Positions 18,089 to 28,014 of a stretch of DNA of 64,000 nucleotides are shown one piece after another (position 1 is the first letter of the stretch; each line of letters begins with the position of its first letter). The notes beneath the pieces are model-generated. The model was given only the letters and a program-made list of their open reading frames with translations. It was not told the origin of the DNA and did not search any database. The stretch lies in contig OW818662.1 of NCBI GenBank assembly GCA_942492915.1, positions 186,001 to 250,000 of the forward strand, given 5' to 3'. This DNA comes from Turneriella sp942492915 (lineage in GTDB: Bacteria > Spirochaetota > Leptospiria > Turneriellales > Turneriellaceae). A program made the translations under genes and the position numbers.

Positions 18089-18529
18089 ATGGCGAAGTCT
18101 ACTGGCAAAAAATCTACCAAAGCCCCCAAAATGAGCAAGGCTGTCAAAGCAAAGCCACCCGGCAAGCCGGTGAAAATCGGCAAACCGGCAGGGGCGAAAG
18201 ACGCCCGCAAAGTCGTGCACGAGCGGCGCTATGAGGCGCGTAAGCTTGTGACGCGCATGACTTTTGTCGGATTTTCATTCGATACCAGCTATTTACAGCT
18301 GCCGGGCAGCCTGTTTGTACCGCAGCTGAGTGCGTTGCTGGTCGACCAGTCGAAAAACGGCTGCTCGCTCGTTTTTATGCGGGGTAATCCGCTGACGGCC
18401 AATCTGCTTGTGGGTAGCACCTGCATTGTGCAGATCGAACCCGATCGTGTTTTGAAGGCGACGATCCGCTGGGTCAAAGACCTGGACGCAAAGCTCATGA
18501 ACGCCGGGTTTGAATTCAGCGAAATTTGA
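18089..18529 (+). CDS. PilZ-domain protein
   Basis: 146 residues from the ATG at 18089; an in-frame TTG at 18071 is less likely. Residues 1-40 are a Lys/Pro-rich, probably disordered tail. The rest looks like a PilZ domain, with the RxxxR-type motif RRYEAR (46-51) and the second motif DQSKNG (86-91) that in this family bind cyclic di-GMP, followed by a beta-barrel pattern ending in NAGFEF. A role as a c-di-GMP effector is inferred from the family. Nothing in the neighbourhood reveals its target. Confidence 0.7.
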   Translation: MAKSTGKKSTKAPKMSKAVKAKPPGKPVKIGKPAGAKDARKVVHERRYEARKLVTRMTFVGFSFDTSYLQLPGSLFVPQLSALLVDQSKNGCSLVFMRGNPLTANLLVGSTCIVQIEPDRVLKATIRWVKDLDAKLMNAGFEFSEI

Positions 18530-18610
18530 CCGCCGACCCCTACCGCTACGGGTGCGCGGCTTACGGCCCCAATGCTTTACGGCCGGTCTTAATTCACAAC
18601 TTTCGCTCAA

Positions 18611-20032
18611 ATGCTCTCTGACCTGTCGCGCGATCTGCTGGCTCGCAAAATATCCCCCGTTGACCTGTTGAACGAAACACTCGGTCGCATCGACAAACAC
18701 GATGGTGCCATTCGCGCCTTCATCGAGGTCGAACGCGACGCAGCGATAAAAGCGGCGCAGGCATCAGCTGAGCGGCACGCGCAAGGCAAGACGCTGTCAG
18801 TCTACGACGGCATTCCCATCGGCATCAAAGACAACATTGTGACCGAAGGCCGGGTCACGCAGTGCGCTTCGAAAATTCTCGAAGGTTTTGTTTCGCCTTA
18901 CACATCGACGGTCGTACAAAAATTGCAGGCGCTCGGTTTTATAACCATCGGTCGCCTCAATATGGACGAATTTGCGATGGGTTCATCGACTGAGAATTCA
19001 GCGTTTCAGATGACACGCAACCCGTTCGATACCGAGCGTGCACCAGGTGGTTCGTCTGGCGGTTCGGCCGCAGCAGTGGCAGCGGGATTTCTACCCGTCG
19101 CGCTCGGCTCTGACACCGGGGGGTCTATCCGCCAACCTGCTGCATTCTGCGGTCTTGCAGGCCTGAAGCCCACGTATGGTACTGTCTCGCGTTATGGTCT
19201 GGTTGCCTTCGCCTCGAGTCTCGACCAGATTGGCCCGCTCGCGCATAGCGTGAGCGATGTGGAGATTATTCACAACGCAATCAAAGGGCACGACCCGAAT
19301 GATTCGACGACCATGCCCGATTCGGCTCACCAGAAGTGGAACGGCCAGCTGAGTGAACTGACAATCGGGGTGGATGAACGAATGCTCGAGGGTCTCTCAC
19401 CCGAGGTGCGCGCTTCGTTTGACAAGACGCTCGCATTTCTTAAAGGCAAGGTGAAATCGGTGCAGAGCGTGGCACTCACCAATCAGAAATTCGGTATTCC
19501 CGTATATTACCTTACCGCAACCAGCGAAGCGTCGGCGAACCTGTCGCGTTTTGACGGCATTCGGTTTGGCCATCGCGCCGCGAATGCGAAAAATCTGAAC
19601 GAAGTCTACGAGCGCTCGCGCACCGAAGGGTTCGGCCCCGAAGTGAAGCGCCGCATCTTGCTCGGTACCTATGCGCTGTCGAGTGGGTATTACGACGCAT
19701 TCTACGGCAAAGCGCAGGCAGTGCGCGCATTGATTCAAAAGGATTACACAGATGCATTCACGAAAGTTGACGCAATTCTGATGCCTTGCACTCCATCGCC
19801 CGCGTTCAAAATTGGTGAAAAGACTTCTGACCCGGTGCAGATGTACCTTTCAGACGTTCTGACGGTGGGTGCGAGTCTCGCGGGTGTACCAGCACTTTCA
19901 GTGCCAGGCCCGGCAGAAGGTTTGCCCATCGGCATGCAGCTGCAGGGTGCGAACTTCTCAGAAGACAAACTCTTCGCGCTCGGTCGCGCGATTGAAGCGG
20001 AGTTTCCGCAGAAGCGCGTCGAACTAAAATAG
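18611..20032 (+). CDS. gatA: Asp-tRNA(Asn)/Glu-tRNA(Gln) amidotransferase subunit A
   Basis: 473 residues, near the usual ~485. GatA is the glutaminase subunit of GatCAB, which converts Glu-tRNA(Gln) or Asp-tRNA(Asn) to the amide form. The amidase-signature triad is intact: Lys73 in GIKDNI, cis-Ser148 in PGGSSGGSAA and nucleophile Ser172 in SDTGGSIRQP, each exactly six positions earlier than in the Staphylococcus aureus enzyme. gatB and gatC are not in this window. hisS follows after 6 bases, so the two probably share a transcript. Confidence 0.95.
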   Translation: MLSDLSRDLLARKISPVDLLNETLGRIDKHDGAIRAFIEVERDAAIKAAQASAERHAQGKTLSVYDGIPIGIKDNIVTEGRVTQCASKILEGFVSPYTSTVVQKLQALGFITIGRLNMDEFAMGSSTENSAFQMTRNPFDTERAPGGSSGGSAAAVAAGFLPVALGSDTGGSIRQPAAFCGLAGLKPTYGTVSRYGLVAFASSLDQIGPLAHSVSDVEIIHNAIKGHDPNDSTTMPDSAHQKWNGQLSELTIGVDERMLEGLSPEVRASFDKTLAFLKGKVKSVQSVALTNQKFGIPVYYLTATSEASANLSRFDGIRFGHRAANAKNLNEVYERSRTEGFGPEVKRRILLGTYALSSGYYDAFYGKAQAVRALIQKDYTDAFTKVDAILMPCTPSPAFKIGEKTSDPVQMYLSDVLTVGASLAGVPALSVPGPAEGLPIGMQLQGANFSEDKLFALGRAIEAEFPQKRVELK

Positions 20033-20038
20033 GTTTTT

Positions 20039-21310
20039 GTGGCATATCTTTCTACGCAACCTTACAAGGGCACACGCGATTTTTTTCCTGAAGACATGCG
20101 CTTTCGCGAAGCGATGTTTTCTGTGATGCACAAGGTAGTGCGCTCTTACGGTTTCGACCAGATTGACGCGCCGATTGTCGAACCCGTCGATCTTTACCTC
20201 GCTAAGACTTCTGAAGAGATCGTCGGCCAGCAGATCTATTCATTCAAGGATCGCGGCGATCGCAACGTTGCCATTCGTCCCGAAATGACACCGACCGTAG
20301 CGCGTATGGTTGCCTCACGCTTTCACGAGACCCCTAAACCCGTGCGATGGTATTCGATACCCAACGTGTGGCGCTACGAACAGCCCGGTAAAGGGCGTCT
20401 GCGCGAGCACTGGCAGCTCAACTGCGATATCTTTGGCGCTGCCTCTGAAAAACTGGCCGATCTGGAGTTACTCAACCTTGCGGTCGATCTGCTGCGCGGC
20501 TACGGCGCGTCAGAAAAGCATTTTAACGTATGCCTTTCGCACCGGGGTATTCTGAACGGTGTGCTCGGTGGCGAGCTCAAGCTACCTCCGGAAAAATGGG
20601 CCAGTGTTGCGCGCATCATGGATAAACGCGCAAAAGTGAAGCCCGAGGCATACGCAGCGATGCTCGAGGCAGAAGGTGTAACACCGCTACAAAAGGCTGA
20701 ACTTGATTTTTTCCTCATCGAAAAGCTCGACTATTTGAAGAAAAAGTATCATCTCGAAGGTGCAGCCTATGTCATCGAGCTGATGGAAGCGCTTGCGGCG
20801 CTGGGCTTAGAAAATTTTATCGAATACGACCCCGGTGTCGTGCGAGGATTTGACTATTACACAGGCCTTGTGTTTGAAGTGTTTGATTCGCACCCTGAGA
20901 ACCGCCGTTCGCTCTTTGGCGGTGGTCGCTATAATAATCTCGTTGGTGCTTTTGGCAAAGAGACTCTCAACGCTGTCGGCTTTGGCATGGGTGATGTTAC
21001 GCTTGAAGATTTTCTGCGCACGCATGCACTCTTGAACGACAGGCCGCGATCGGTTGATATCTATATTGCGCTACTCGACGAAAATCTCGGAACCCATGCG
21101 CTTCAGCTCGCAGCATCGCTGCGCGCCCGCGGTGTCGCCGTCGAAATCTCTCTGGGCGCGGGCAAGCTGGGCAAACAGATTCAAGAGGCTGAGAAAAAGC
21201 AGATTCCGCGTGTGGTGATACTCGGCGAAGATGAGGCCAAGAGCGGTATCTACAGCGTTAAGACGCTCGCTACCGGCGAACAGATCAAAGCCAAAGCTGA
21301 TGAGATCTGA
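20039..21310 (+). CDS. hisS: Histidine--tRNA ligase
   Basis: 423 residues from a GTG at 20039, six bases after the gatA stop. It charges tRNA(His). Class II synthetase motifs are visible: motif 2 around WRYEQPGKGRLREHWQ, the HisRS signature RGFDYYTGLVFEV, motif 3 GGGRYNNL, and a C-terminal anticodon-binding domain (residues ~330-423). The 3' end stops 5 bases before the convergent antiporter gene, with no obvious terminator between them. Confidence 0.95.
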   Translation: MAYLSTQPYKGTRDFFPEDMRFREAMFSVMHKVVRSYGFDQIDAPIVEPVDLYLAKTSEEIVGQQIYSFKDRGDRNVAIRPEMTPTVARMVASRFHETPKPVRWYSIPNVWRYEQPGKGRLREHWQLNCDIFGAASEKLADLELLNLAVDLLRGYGASEKHFNVCLSHRGILNGVLGGELKLPPEKWASVARIMDKRAKVKPEAYAAMLEAEGVTPLQKAELDFFLIEKLDYLKKKYHLEGAAYVIELMEALAALGLENFIEYDPGVVRGFDYYTGLVFEVFDSHPENRRSLFGGGRYNNLVGAFGKETLNAVGFGMGDVTLEDFLRTHALLNDRPRSVDIYIALLDENLGTHALQLAASLRARGVAVEISLGAGKLGKQIQEAEKKQIPRVVILGEDEAKSGIYSVKTLATGEQIKAKADEI

Positions 21311-21315
21311 AGCAG

Positions 21316-23016
21316 TTACGCTTGTGCGATGACTGCCGTCTGCAAGTCGTTTTCTCCGGAGAGCGCGAGCAGCACTTCGGTCAGGTGCGCAGCTGCTTCA
21401 AAGTAAGGTAAGAGCACTTCATTGGCGCCTGCCGTTTTCAGACTGCTGATCTGTGAATTTGTATCCGCTGTGGCAATTATGAAAGCCGTGCTGCTGAGCT
21501 GTCGGCACATTTGAACAATCTTTTGGTTTGAAGTACCTTTTAGCAGGATGTCAGGAATTGAAGAAACGATAATCTTCGTATTTTCGATGCCCGCGTGCAA
21601 GAGTGTGTCCACATGGCTGATATCGCCATAGTGGTGCGCGATCTTCTTGGTCTCAAGATCGCGTACAGTTTCGAGATTAAAGTCAATGACGAGTATCTCG
21701 GTTAGAAGCGCCGGTCTGCGCAGCGAAATAAATTCAATCAGAGCCTCAGCACCCCGGTGGTAGCCAAGAATTGTGATCGGCTTGCCTGCCCTCATGTGGA
21801 TTTCAGCGTGTTTCGCTGCTCCCGGGTGCCGCACAACGCCCAAACCTGTCAAGATTCGCTCAAGCGCGATATAGATCTGGTGGTTGTATTGAATAAGGTA
21901 CGCAGAAGCGATTGATGTGAATGACATGGCAAAAAGCACCGCGCCCATTGTCTCATGAGTGATGTGTTTGAAGCCAACCCCGAGCGCCGTAATCACGAGA
22001 GCGAACTCGCTGACCTGCGCCAAATTCAAGCTGGTGATAAACGAATTTCTTATGTTCGTTTTTCCCAACAAACTGAGTGGAATAACAAACAGAAACCGGG
22101 AGACAAACGTAAAACCGATTATGAGCGCGACCGGTGCGATGTACCTTGTATCTGGCCACGGAATCTTCATTCCCAGCGATATGAAGAACAAAGTCAGAAA
22201 TACATCTCGCAGCGGCAGAATCTTCGCGGTGACATGAAAGCTGTAAGGGAAGGTTGAGATTGCCACACCGGCTATAAGCGCCCCCATTTCCATCGACAGG
22301 CCCATTAGTTTGGCAGCACCCGATACGCCGACGCACCAACCGATCGAAAGCATGATGATAATCTCAGGGCTGCGCGCAACGGGTTCAAACAGGCGACGCA
22401 GCACGTAGCGGCTGAACAAAAACGCAAGGGTGACGAGCAGCAAAGACTTACCGAGCGCAATAGCGATCGGTACTGCGCCCGGGTTTGACAGGTTGGGTTG
22501 AATCGCGAGTAACAGAATTGCCCAGACATCCTGAAAAAGCAGAATACCGACGGTAAGCTTACCCGCGTGCGAGTCAAGTTGCAGCTTGTCTGCGAGAATT
22601 TTAATAACGATCGCTGTGCTGCTGAGGCTGCAGGCAAGCGCGAGGTAGAGCGCTTCAAGGTTTGCGCCGTTCAGAGCATAGCCCAGGCTCGCGAAGAACA
22701 GCAGACCCGAGAGAACCGTGAGCAAAAATTGGCCCAAGCCCGCCAGGTAAACTCTACGCAAAATTGAAATCAGGTGCGTTGGCTGCATTTCGAGGCCAAG
22801 AATGAACAGCAGCAGGATCAATCCGATTTCTGAGATTGTCTCAATATTCTCTATGTTCGTTACAAGTTGCGGGCCGATCTCCGGGCCGATGATGACACCC
22901 CCGATCAGGTAGGCGACTATTGCTGGCTGTTTGATCCGCTCGACGATATAGCCAACGACGGTCGCGACGAAGAACGTGATACCAAGATCTTGCAGCAAGC
23001 CGTGCATATGTGGCAT
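21316..23016 (-). CDS. CPA2-family cation/proton antiporter with RCK (TrkA-N) domain
   Basis: 566 residues from the ATG at 23016; a TTG four codons earlier is possible. About twelve membrane helices (residues ~5-385) resemble KefB and related sodium or potassium/proton exchangers of the CPA2 family, including LILLLFILGLEMQP and the SSTAIVIKIL segment. Residues ~410-545 form a TrkA-N/RCK nucleotide-binding regulatory domain. It lies divergently opposite the kdp operon with ~250 bases between them, so the two potassium systems may share control; that is inference. Confidence 0.85.
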   Translation of the reverse strand: MPHMHGLLQDLGITFFVATVVGYIVERIKQPAIVAYLIGGVIIGPEIGPQLVTNIENIETISEIGLILLLFILGLEMQPTHLISILRRVYLAGLGQFLLTVLSGLLFFASLGYALNGANLEALYLALACSLSSTAIVIKILADKLQLDSHAGKLTVGILLFQDVWAILLLAIQPNLSNPGAVPIAIALGKSLLLVTLAFLFSRYVLRRLFEPVARSPEIIIMLSIGWCVGVSGAAKLMGLSMEMGALIAGVAISTFPYSFHVTAKILPLRDVFLTLFFISLGMKIPWPDTRYIAPVALIIGFTFVSRFLFVIPLSLLGKTNIRNSFITSLNLAQVSEFALVITALGVGFKHITHETMGAVLFAMSFTSIASAYLIQYNHQIYIALERILTGLGVVRHPGAAKHAEIHMRAGKPITILGYHRGAEALIEFISLRRPALLTEILVIDFNLETVRDLETKKIAHHYGDISHVDTLLHAGIENTKIIVSSIPDILLKGTSNQKIVQMCRQLSSTAFIIATADTNSQISSLKTAGANEVLLPYFEAAAHLTEVLLALSGENDLQTAVIAQA

Positions 23017-23060
23017 GAAAAAAATCAATGCGGTCTGTCAAACGTATAAGAGTGTGAAGT

Positions 23061-23090
23061 TTGCCACGTATATAAGCATGACCGTGGCAA
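23061..23090. promoter_or_regulatory. 8-bp inverted repeat in the antiporter/kdp divergent region
   Basis: TTGCCACG (23061-23068) and CGTGGCAA (23083-23090) are separated by 14 bases. The spacing suits an operator half-site pair for a dimeric regulator such as KdpE, or a weak hairpin in the leader. Nothing else clear is seen in 23017-23270. Confidence 0.35.
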
Positions 23091-23270
23091 GATGCGCTGG
23101 TTTGGTCGCCATTTTAACAGTTCTCTCACAGCTTTCCGCTAAAATTGAATGCAATTTATGCGTGCGACCCGGCGCCGACAGTACATATTTATGCAGCAGG
23201 TTGGGCGATGGCATGCGAGGTATCAGCTTGTGCCGTTTCTCAGATGCATTGGCATAATGGGAGAATAATT

Positions 23271-23360
23271 ATGAATATTGAAGTACTCATCGCTGCAATC
23301 ACCGGGGTGGTGATTCTTTTCTACCTTACCTATACGGTCGTGCGGCCGGAAAAATTCTAG
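23271..23360 (+). CDS. kdpF: Potassium-transporting ATPase KdpF subunit
   Basis: 29 residues forming a single membrane helix followed by VVRPEKF, the hallmark end of KdpF (family ending RPE+F). KdpF is a small lipid-like stabiliser of the KdpABC complex. It lies 15 bases before kdpA. A longer frame from 23145 exists, but only the part from 23271 matches the family. A purine-rich GGGAGAA lies just upstream of the ATG. Confidence 0.85.
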   Translation: MNIEVLIAAITGVVILFYLTYTVVRPEKF

Positions 23361-23375
23361 CGTTCAGGAGCATCT

Positions 23376-25211
23376 ATGACAGGTCATGATTATATGCAAA
23401 TTGCAATTTATTTCGCAGCGCTTCTGATACTCGCGCCCTTTATTGGGCGTTTTATGGCGCGCGTGTTTCAGGGGGAGCGTACATTGCTATCTCCTTTTTT
23501 AGCTCCGGTTGAACGCTTCACGTACCGCCTTTCAGGCATCAAGCCCACAGTTGAGATGAACTGGAAACAGTATGCCTTCGCGCTGATGGTCTTTAACTTG
23601 ATCGGGTTCTTGATCGTTTTTGCGCTGCAGCTATGGCAGTCGCATCTGCCGCTCAACCCTGCAAAACTGCCCGATGTTCCTTTGCTATTGGCCTTGAATA
23701 CTGCCGTCAGCTTCATGACCAATACGAACTGGCAGGCCTATTCAGGTGAAAGCTCGCTGAGTTATTTGACACAACTGCTGGGCCTTAATGTACAGAACTT
23801 TGTCAGTGCCGCTACGGGTTTCGCAACGCTGCTCGCCATGGTTCGCGGCCTAACGGCGTCCATGCCGCCGCGAACCTCGGGCCATACTGCGCCCATGACG
23901 CGCGGGCTAGTCAGCAAGGGCTCTGAGTCACTCGGAAATTTCTGGGTAGACCTGACGCGCGCGACGCTTTATGTGCTGCTGCCTTTTTCGATCGTCTTTG
24001 CCGTGCTCTTTGCATCGCAGGGTGTCGTACAGAGCTTCAGCCCCTACAAAGCAGTTAAAACATTTGAATTGCAGAAAGATGCAATGTCTGCCGTTGCCGC
24101 AAAACCAGCCGCGGGTGACCAACCCGCCTTAGCAGCCCAAGAGGCCCAGGCGGCAGTGACCTCGCAACAGGTACCGCTTGGACCAGCTGCTTCGCAAATT
24201 GCAATCAAACAATTGGGTACTAACGGCGGCGGTTTCTTCGGTGTGAACAGCACGCACCCATTTGAAAATCCAACACCCTTTTCAAATTTTTTGCAGATGC
24301 TGGCGATACTGCTCTTGCCTGTCGCATGCGTCGTCATGTTCGGCCACATGATTCGTCAAAAAAAGCATGCGTACGCTGTCTTGACGGCGATGTTCGTGAT
24401 CTTCACAGCAGGTTTCGTGACAATGCTGATCTTTGAATACCGGGGCAACCCGATATTTGGCGGCCTGGCAAACCTCGAAGGTAAGGAGCTGCGCTTCGGC
24501 GTCACCAACAGCGTCTTGTGGGGTGCTGCGACGACCGCAGCGTCGAATGGCTCGGTCAATGCGATGCACGACAGCTTTCAGGCATTGCCCGGTATGATAG
24601 GCATGTTTAATATCATGCTCGGCGAGGTCGTATTTGGCGGCGTCGGTGCTGGTCTTTACGGCATGCTCACGCACGTGATCATAACCGTATTTCTTGCTGG
24701 CCTCATGGTTGGCCGTACGCCTGAATATCTTGGCAAGAAGATCGAAGCACGCGAGGTCAAGTGGGCGATGCTCGCGATTGTCGTGCCTTCGGCGCTCATT
24801 CTCGTCGGTGCAGCCATTGCGGTGCTACTGCCTGCCGCATTGGGTAGCCTCAACAACAAAGGGCCGCATGGCCTCAGCGAGATTCTGTATGCTTTCGCAT
24901 CAGCTGCCGGTAACAACGGCAGCGCCTTTGCGGGGCTCAATGCCAACACGGACTTCTTTAATATCGCTCTCTCGATCTGCATGTTCTTCGGTCGTTTCGC
25001 GGTGATCGTTCCCGTGCTGGCAATCGGTGGAAGCATGGCGGTAAAAAAAATCGTACCGGAATCTCCCGGAACATTCCGCACCGATACAACGGTTTTTATC
25101 GTGCTGCTCGTCGGCGAAATTGTGATCGTCGGTGGCCTGACATTCTTCCCGGCGCTTACTCTCGGGCCCATCATTGAACACTTTCTCGTGCCGGCTGGCA
25201 GGCTATTCTAA
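23376..25211 (+). CDS. kdpA: Potassium-transporting ATPase KdpA subunit
   Basis: 611 residues, slightly longer than the usual ~560-600. KdpA is the potassium-selective pore subunit of the high-affinity KdpFABC pump in the inner membrane. Selectivity-loop motifs are seen, such as TNTNWQAYSGESSLSY and LGTNGGGFFGVNSTHPFENP, along with about ten membrane helices. An Ala/Gln-rich insertion near residues 225-265 explains the extra length. The start has a good GGAG site ~8 bases upstream. Confidence 0.97.
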   Translation: MTGHDYMQIAIYFAALLILAPFIGRFMARVFQGERTLLSPFLAPVERFTYRLSGIKPTVEMNWKQYAFALMVFNLIGFLIVFALQLWQSHLPLNPAKLPDVPLLLALNTAVSFMTNTNWQAYSGESSLSYLTQLLGLNVQNFVSAATGFATLLAMVRGLTASMPPRTSGHTAPMTRGLVSKGSESLGNFWVDLTRATLYVLLPFSIVFAVLFASQGVVQSFSPYKAVKTFELQKDAMSAVAAKPAAGDQPALAAQEAQAAVTSQQVPLGPAASQIAIKQLGTNGGGFFGVNSTHPFENPTPFSNFLQMLAILLLPVACVVMFGHMIRQKKHAYAVLTAMFVIFTAGFVTMLIFEYRGNPIFGGLANLEGKELRFGVTNSVLWGAATTAASNGSVNAMHDSFQALPGMIGMFNIMLGEVVFGGVGAGLYGMLTHVIITVFLAGLMVGRTPEYLGKKIEAREVKWAMLAIVVPSALILVGAAIAVLLPAALGSLNNKGPHGLSEILYAFASAAGNNGSAFAGLNANTDFFNIALSICMFFGRFAVIVPVLAIGGSMAVKKIVPESPGTFRTDTTVFIVLLVGEIVIVGGLTFFPALTLGPIIEHFLVPAGRLF

Positions 25212-25226
25212 TAGTAGGGTAGCAAG

Positions 25227-27386
25227 ATGAGTACAATTATTATGAAAAATAGAAACAACCTGCTCAACGGCGAGATTGTAAAATCTGCCTTGTGGGAAGC
25301 TTTGAAAAAATTTCATCCGGTAGTACAGATGAAAAACCCAGTCATTTTTATCGTGACCATCGGTGCGCTTTTCTGCACTGGCATCATCATACGCGACTAT
25401 CTCAATGGTACTGTGTCAAACTTCGTCGTACAGATTACGCTGTGGCTCTATTTCACCACATTCTTTGCTAACTTTGCCGAAGCAATCGCCGAAGGCCGGG
25501 GTAAGGCCCGCGCTGATGCGCTCAGAAACACCAAGTCGAACGCGATGGCCCGCGTCATCGTCAATGGCGCAGAACAGCGTCTGGCGGCCGGTGAACTCAA
25601 AAAAGGTATGGTGGTGGTCTGCGAGGCGGGTGATCAGGTGCCGGGTGACGGTGAGGTCATCAAGGGAATTGCCTCTGTCGATGAAAGCGCCATTACCGGC
25701 GAGTCAGCTCCGGTGATTCGTGAGTCGGGTGGTGACCGCTCGGCGGTAACCGGTGGAACTAAAGTTATCAGCGACCGCATCGAGATTCGCATCACTGCCG
25801 AACCGGGCAACTCGTTCATGGACAAGATGATCACGCTGATCGAAGGCGCCATTAGGGCCAAGACTCCCAATGAAATTGCGCTCACAATCTTACTCTCGAT
25901 TCTTTCGATTGTATTTCTGCTCGCGGTCATGGGCATGTTTCCCTTTGCTCTTTACAGTCAAACCGAAGGCGGTGGTGCCGGTGCAAAAATTGCGACTTCG
26001 GTGCCAGTCTTGATTGCGCTGCTCGTTTGTCTGATACCGACAACGATTGGCGGATTGCTCTCTGCCATCGGCATCAGCGGCATGGGACGCCTGATGCGGT
26101 CAAACGTACTCGCGACTTCGGGACGCGCGATTGAAGCGGCGGGTGACATCGATGTGCTGCTGCTCGACAAAACCGGTACCATTACGCTAGGTAACCGTAT
26201 GGCGTCCGAGTTTATTCCCGCCATAGGCGTTGATGTCTGGCGTCTCGCCGATTCAGCTCAGTTGGCTTCGCTTGCAGATGAAACGCCTGAAGGACGCTCG
26301 ATTGTCGTTCTCGCTAAAGAAAAATTTAATATCCGCGGCCGCGAGATGTTGGCGCAGAATGGCGAATTTGTTCCTTTCAGCGCTGTTACCCGTGTGAGTG
26401 GCATCGATATTCCCATGACCGAGGCTAATCCCGAGCGAATAATCCGCAAGGGGGCAGCTGACGCAATCAAGGGATTCGTGGAAGCGCGGGGTGGTAAATA
26501 CCCTGAAGAAACCCATCGCAGCGTCGAAGAGATTGCGCGCAAGGGTGGTACGCCGCTGGTTGTTGCGGAAAACAGCAAAGTTCTGGGGGTTGTGCATCTG
26601 AAGGATACGGTCAAGCGCGGTTTGCAAGAACGCTTCGCCGACCTGCGCAAAATGGGCATTCGCACGATAATGATCACGGGAGATAATCCCCTGACGGCAG
26701 CCGCCATTGCTGCTGAAGCAGGTGTCGACGACTTTATCGCACAGGCAACACCTGAAGCGAAACTTGCGCGCATTCGCGAAGAACAGGCGAAAGGGCATCT
26801 CGTCGCCATGATCGGTGACGGCACCAACGATGCTCCTGCTCTCGCGCAGGCCGACGTGGGTGTAGCGATGAACAGCGGCACGCAAGTGGCGCGTGAGGCA
26901 GGTAATATGCTTGATCTCGATAGCAATCCGACTAAACTGATCGAAATTGTCGAGATAGGTAAACAGCTCTTGATTACCCGCGGCGCACTCACGACCTTCA
27001 GTATTGCAAACGACATTTCAAAATACTTTGCGATTTTGCCGGCGCTTTTTGCGGGGCTCTATGCTTCGACTGCGCTCTGGAAGCCAGAGACCGCAGACGG
27101 TCACAGCACGGGTATTGCGACGGGAATGACTTCCGGCCCGGCTTCGGCCTTGAACATCATGGATCTCAAATCGCCCGAAAGTGCGATTCTCAGCGCCGTT
27201 ATCTTTAATGCGCTGATTATCATCGCGTTGATACCGCTGGCGCTCAAGGGTGTTGCATACCGGCCGGCTGGGGCTGACAAAGTGGTGCTGCGTAACCTGT
27301 TGATCTATGGCCTGGGTGGCATTCTGACACCGTTTATCGGCATCAAGATAATCGATATTCTGATCAATGCTGTGGGGTGGGTGTGA
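25227..27386 (+). CDS. kdpB: Potassium-transporting P-type ATPase KdpB subunit
   Basis: 719 residues, somewhat longer than the usual ~680. KdpB is the catalytic P-type ATPase that energises KdpA. Seen: the TGES actuator motif (ITGESAPV), the phosphorylation motif DKTGT with Asp314, the nucleotide-binding domain KGAADAI, and the hinge motif MIGDGTNDAPALAQADVGVAM. The C-terminal region has an insertion, AGLYASTALWKPETADGHS, between helices compared with the E. coli protein. The start at 25227 is 15 bases after kdpA. Confidence 0.97.
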   Translation: MSTIIMKNRNNLLNGEIVKSALWEALKKFHPVVQMKNPVIFIVTIGALFCTGIIIRDYLNGTVSNFVVQITLWLYFTTFFANFAEAIAEGRGKARADALRNTKSNAMARVIVNGAEQRLAAGELKKGMVVVCEAGDQVPGDGEVIKGIASVDESAITGESAPVIRESGGDRSAVTGGTKVISDRIEIRITAEPGNSFMDKMITLIEGAIRAKTPNEIALTILLSILSIVFLLAVMGMFPFALYSQTEGGGAGAKIATSVPVLIALLVCLIPTTIGGLLSAIGISGMGRLMRSNVLATSGRAIEAAGDIDVLLLDKTGTITLGNRMASEFIPAIGVDVWRLADSAQLASLADETPEGRSIVVLAKEKFNIRGREMLAQNGEFVPFSAVTRVSGIDIPMTEANPERIIRKGAADAIKGFVEARGGKYPEETHRSVEEIARKGGTPLVVAENSKVLGVVHLKDTVKRGLQERFADLRKMGIRTIMITGDNPLTAAAIAAEAGVDDFIAQATPEAKLARIREEQAKGHLVAMIGDGTNDAPALAQADVGVAMNSGTQVAREAGNMLDLDSNPTKLIEIVEIGKQLLITRGALTTFSIANDISKYFAILPALFAGLYASTALWKPETADGHSTGIATGMTSGPASALNIMDLKSPESAILSAVIFNALIIIALIPLALKGVAYRPAGADKVVLRNLLIYGLGGILTPFIGIKIIDILINAVGWV

Positions 27387-27419
27387 GGTTGACAGCCTAC
27401 ACAAAGCAAGAGGTACAAT

Positions 27420-27989
27420 ATGTTAATAACTAATCTTACCATCGCGCTGCGACTTCTCGCAGTTATGACCATCATCTGCGGGGGATTTTATCCTCTGCTG
27501 GTTACAGGCGTCGCTCAGGCAGCTTTTTCCGAAAAAGCGAACGGCAGTCTTGTCTACAACGCAAAAGGCGAACCTGTCGGTTCAGCGCTTCTCGCGCAGA
27601 AATTTCGTGATGACAAATATTTCTGGCCACGGCCTTCGGCGGGAGATTATGCCACGGTAGCATCGGGTGCCTCAAACAAGGGCCCAACGAGCGCAGATCT
27701 AAAAAAGGTTGTTGATGAGCGCCGGGCTGCGCTCAAAGATACTGCCGGCCAAGATTCTATACCCGCCGATATGCTGTTCGCTTCGGGTAGCGGCCTTGAT
27801 CCCCATATCAGTAAAGCGGCGGCTCGCCTGCAGGTTAAGCGTATCGCTTCGATAAGAAAGTTTGACGGGGCGAAGACTGCATCGCTTTACGCTTTGGTCG
27901 AACGTATGACCGAAGAGCCGCAATGGGGAATTTGGGGAGAATCCCGGGTCAACGTACTCATCCTCAATATTGAGATAGACCTGTGGTGA
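27420..27989 (+). CDS. kdpC: Potassium-transporting ATPase KdpC subunit
   Basis: 189 residues with one N-terminal membrane helix (~residues 8-32) and a periplasmic domain. The conserved KdpC motif SGSGLDPHIS is present near residue 120. KdpC stabilises the KdpAB complex and raises its potassium affinity. It follows kdpB after 33 bases and precedes kdpD by 25 bases, where a short REP-like motif overlaps its stop. Confidence 0.96.
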   Translation: MLITNLTIALRLLAVMTIICGGFYPLLVTGVAQAAFSEKANGSLVYNAKGEPVGSALLAQKFRDDKYFWPRPSAGDYATVASGASNKGPTSADLKKVVDERRAALKDTAGQDSIPADMLFASGSGLDPHISKAAARLQVKRIASIRKFDGAKTASLYALVERMTEEPQWGIWGESRVNVLILNIEIDLW

Positions 27990-28004
27990 GCCTGTCGAAC
28001 CACA
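27982..28004. repeat. Short REP-like inverted repeat at the kdpC stop
   Basis: TGTGGT and ACCACA flank an 11-base centre containing GAGCCTGTCGA. This GTGAGCCTGTCGAACCA-type sequence is a widespread extragenic palindrome in many bacterial genomes. It overlaps the kdpC stop and sits before kdpD, so it may modulate mRNA stability between pump and sensor genes. Confidence 0.45.
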
Positions 28005-28014
28005 AATTGTAAAG

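Noticed and set aside
23091..23270. Possible c-di-AMP (ydaO-type) riboswitch before kdp
   Set aside because: I could not match the conserved riboswitch blocks in this leader. A covariance search would be decisive.
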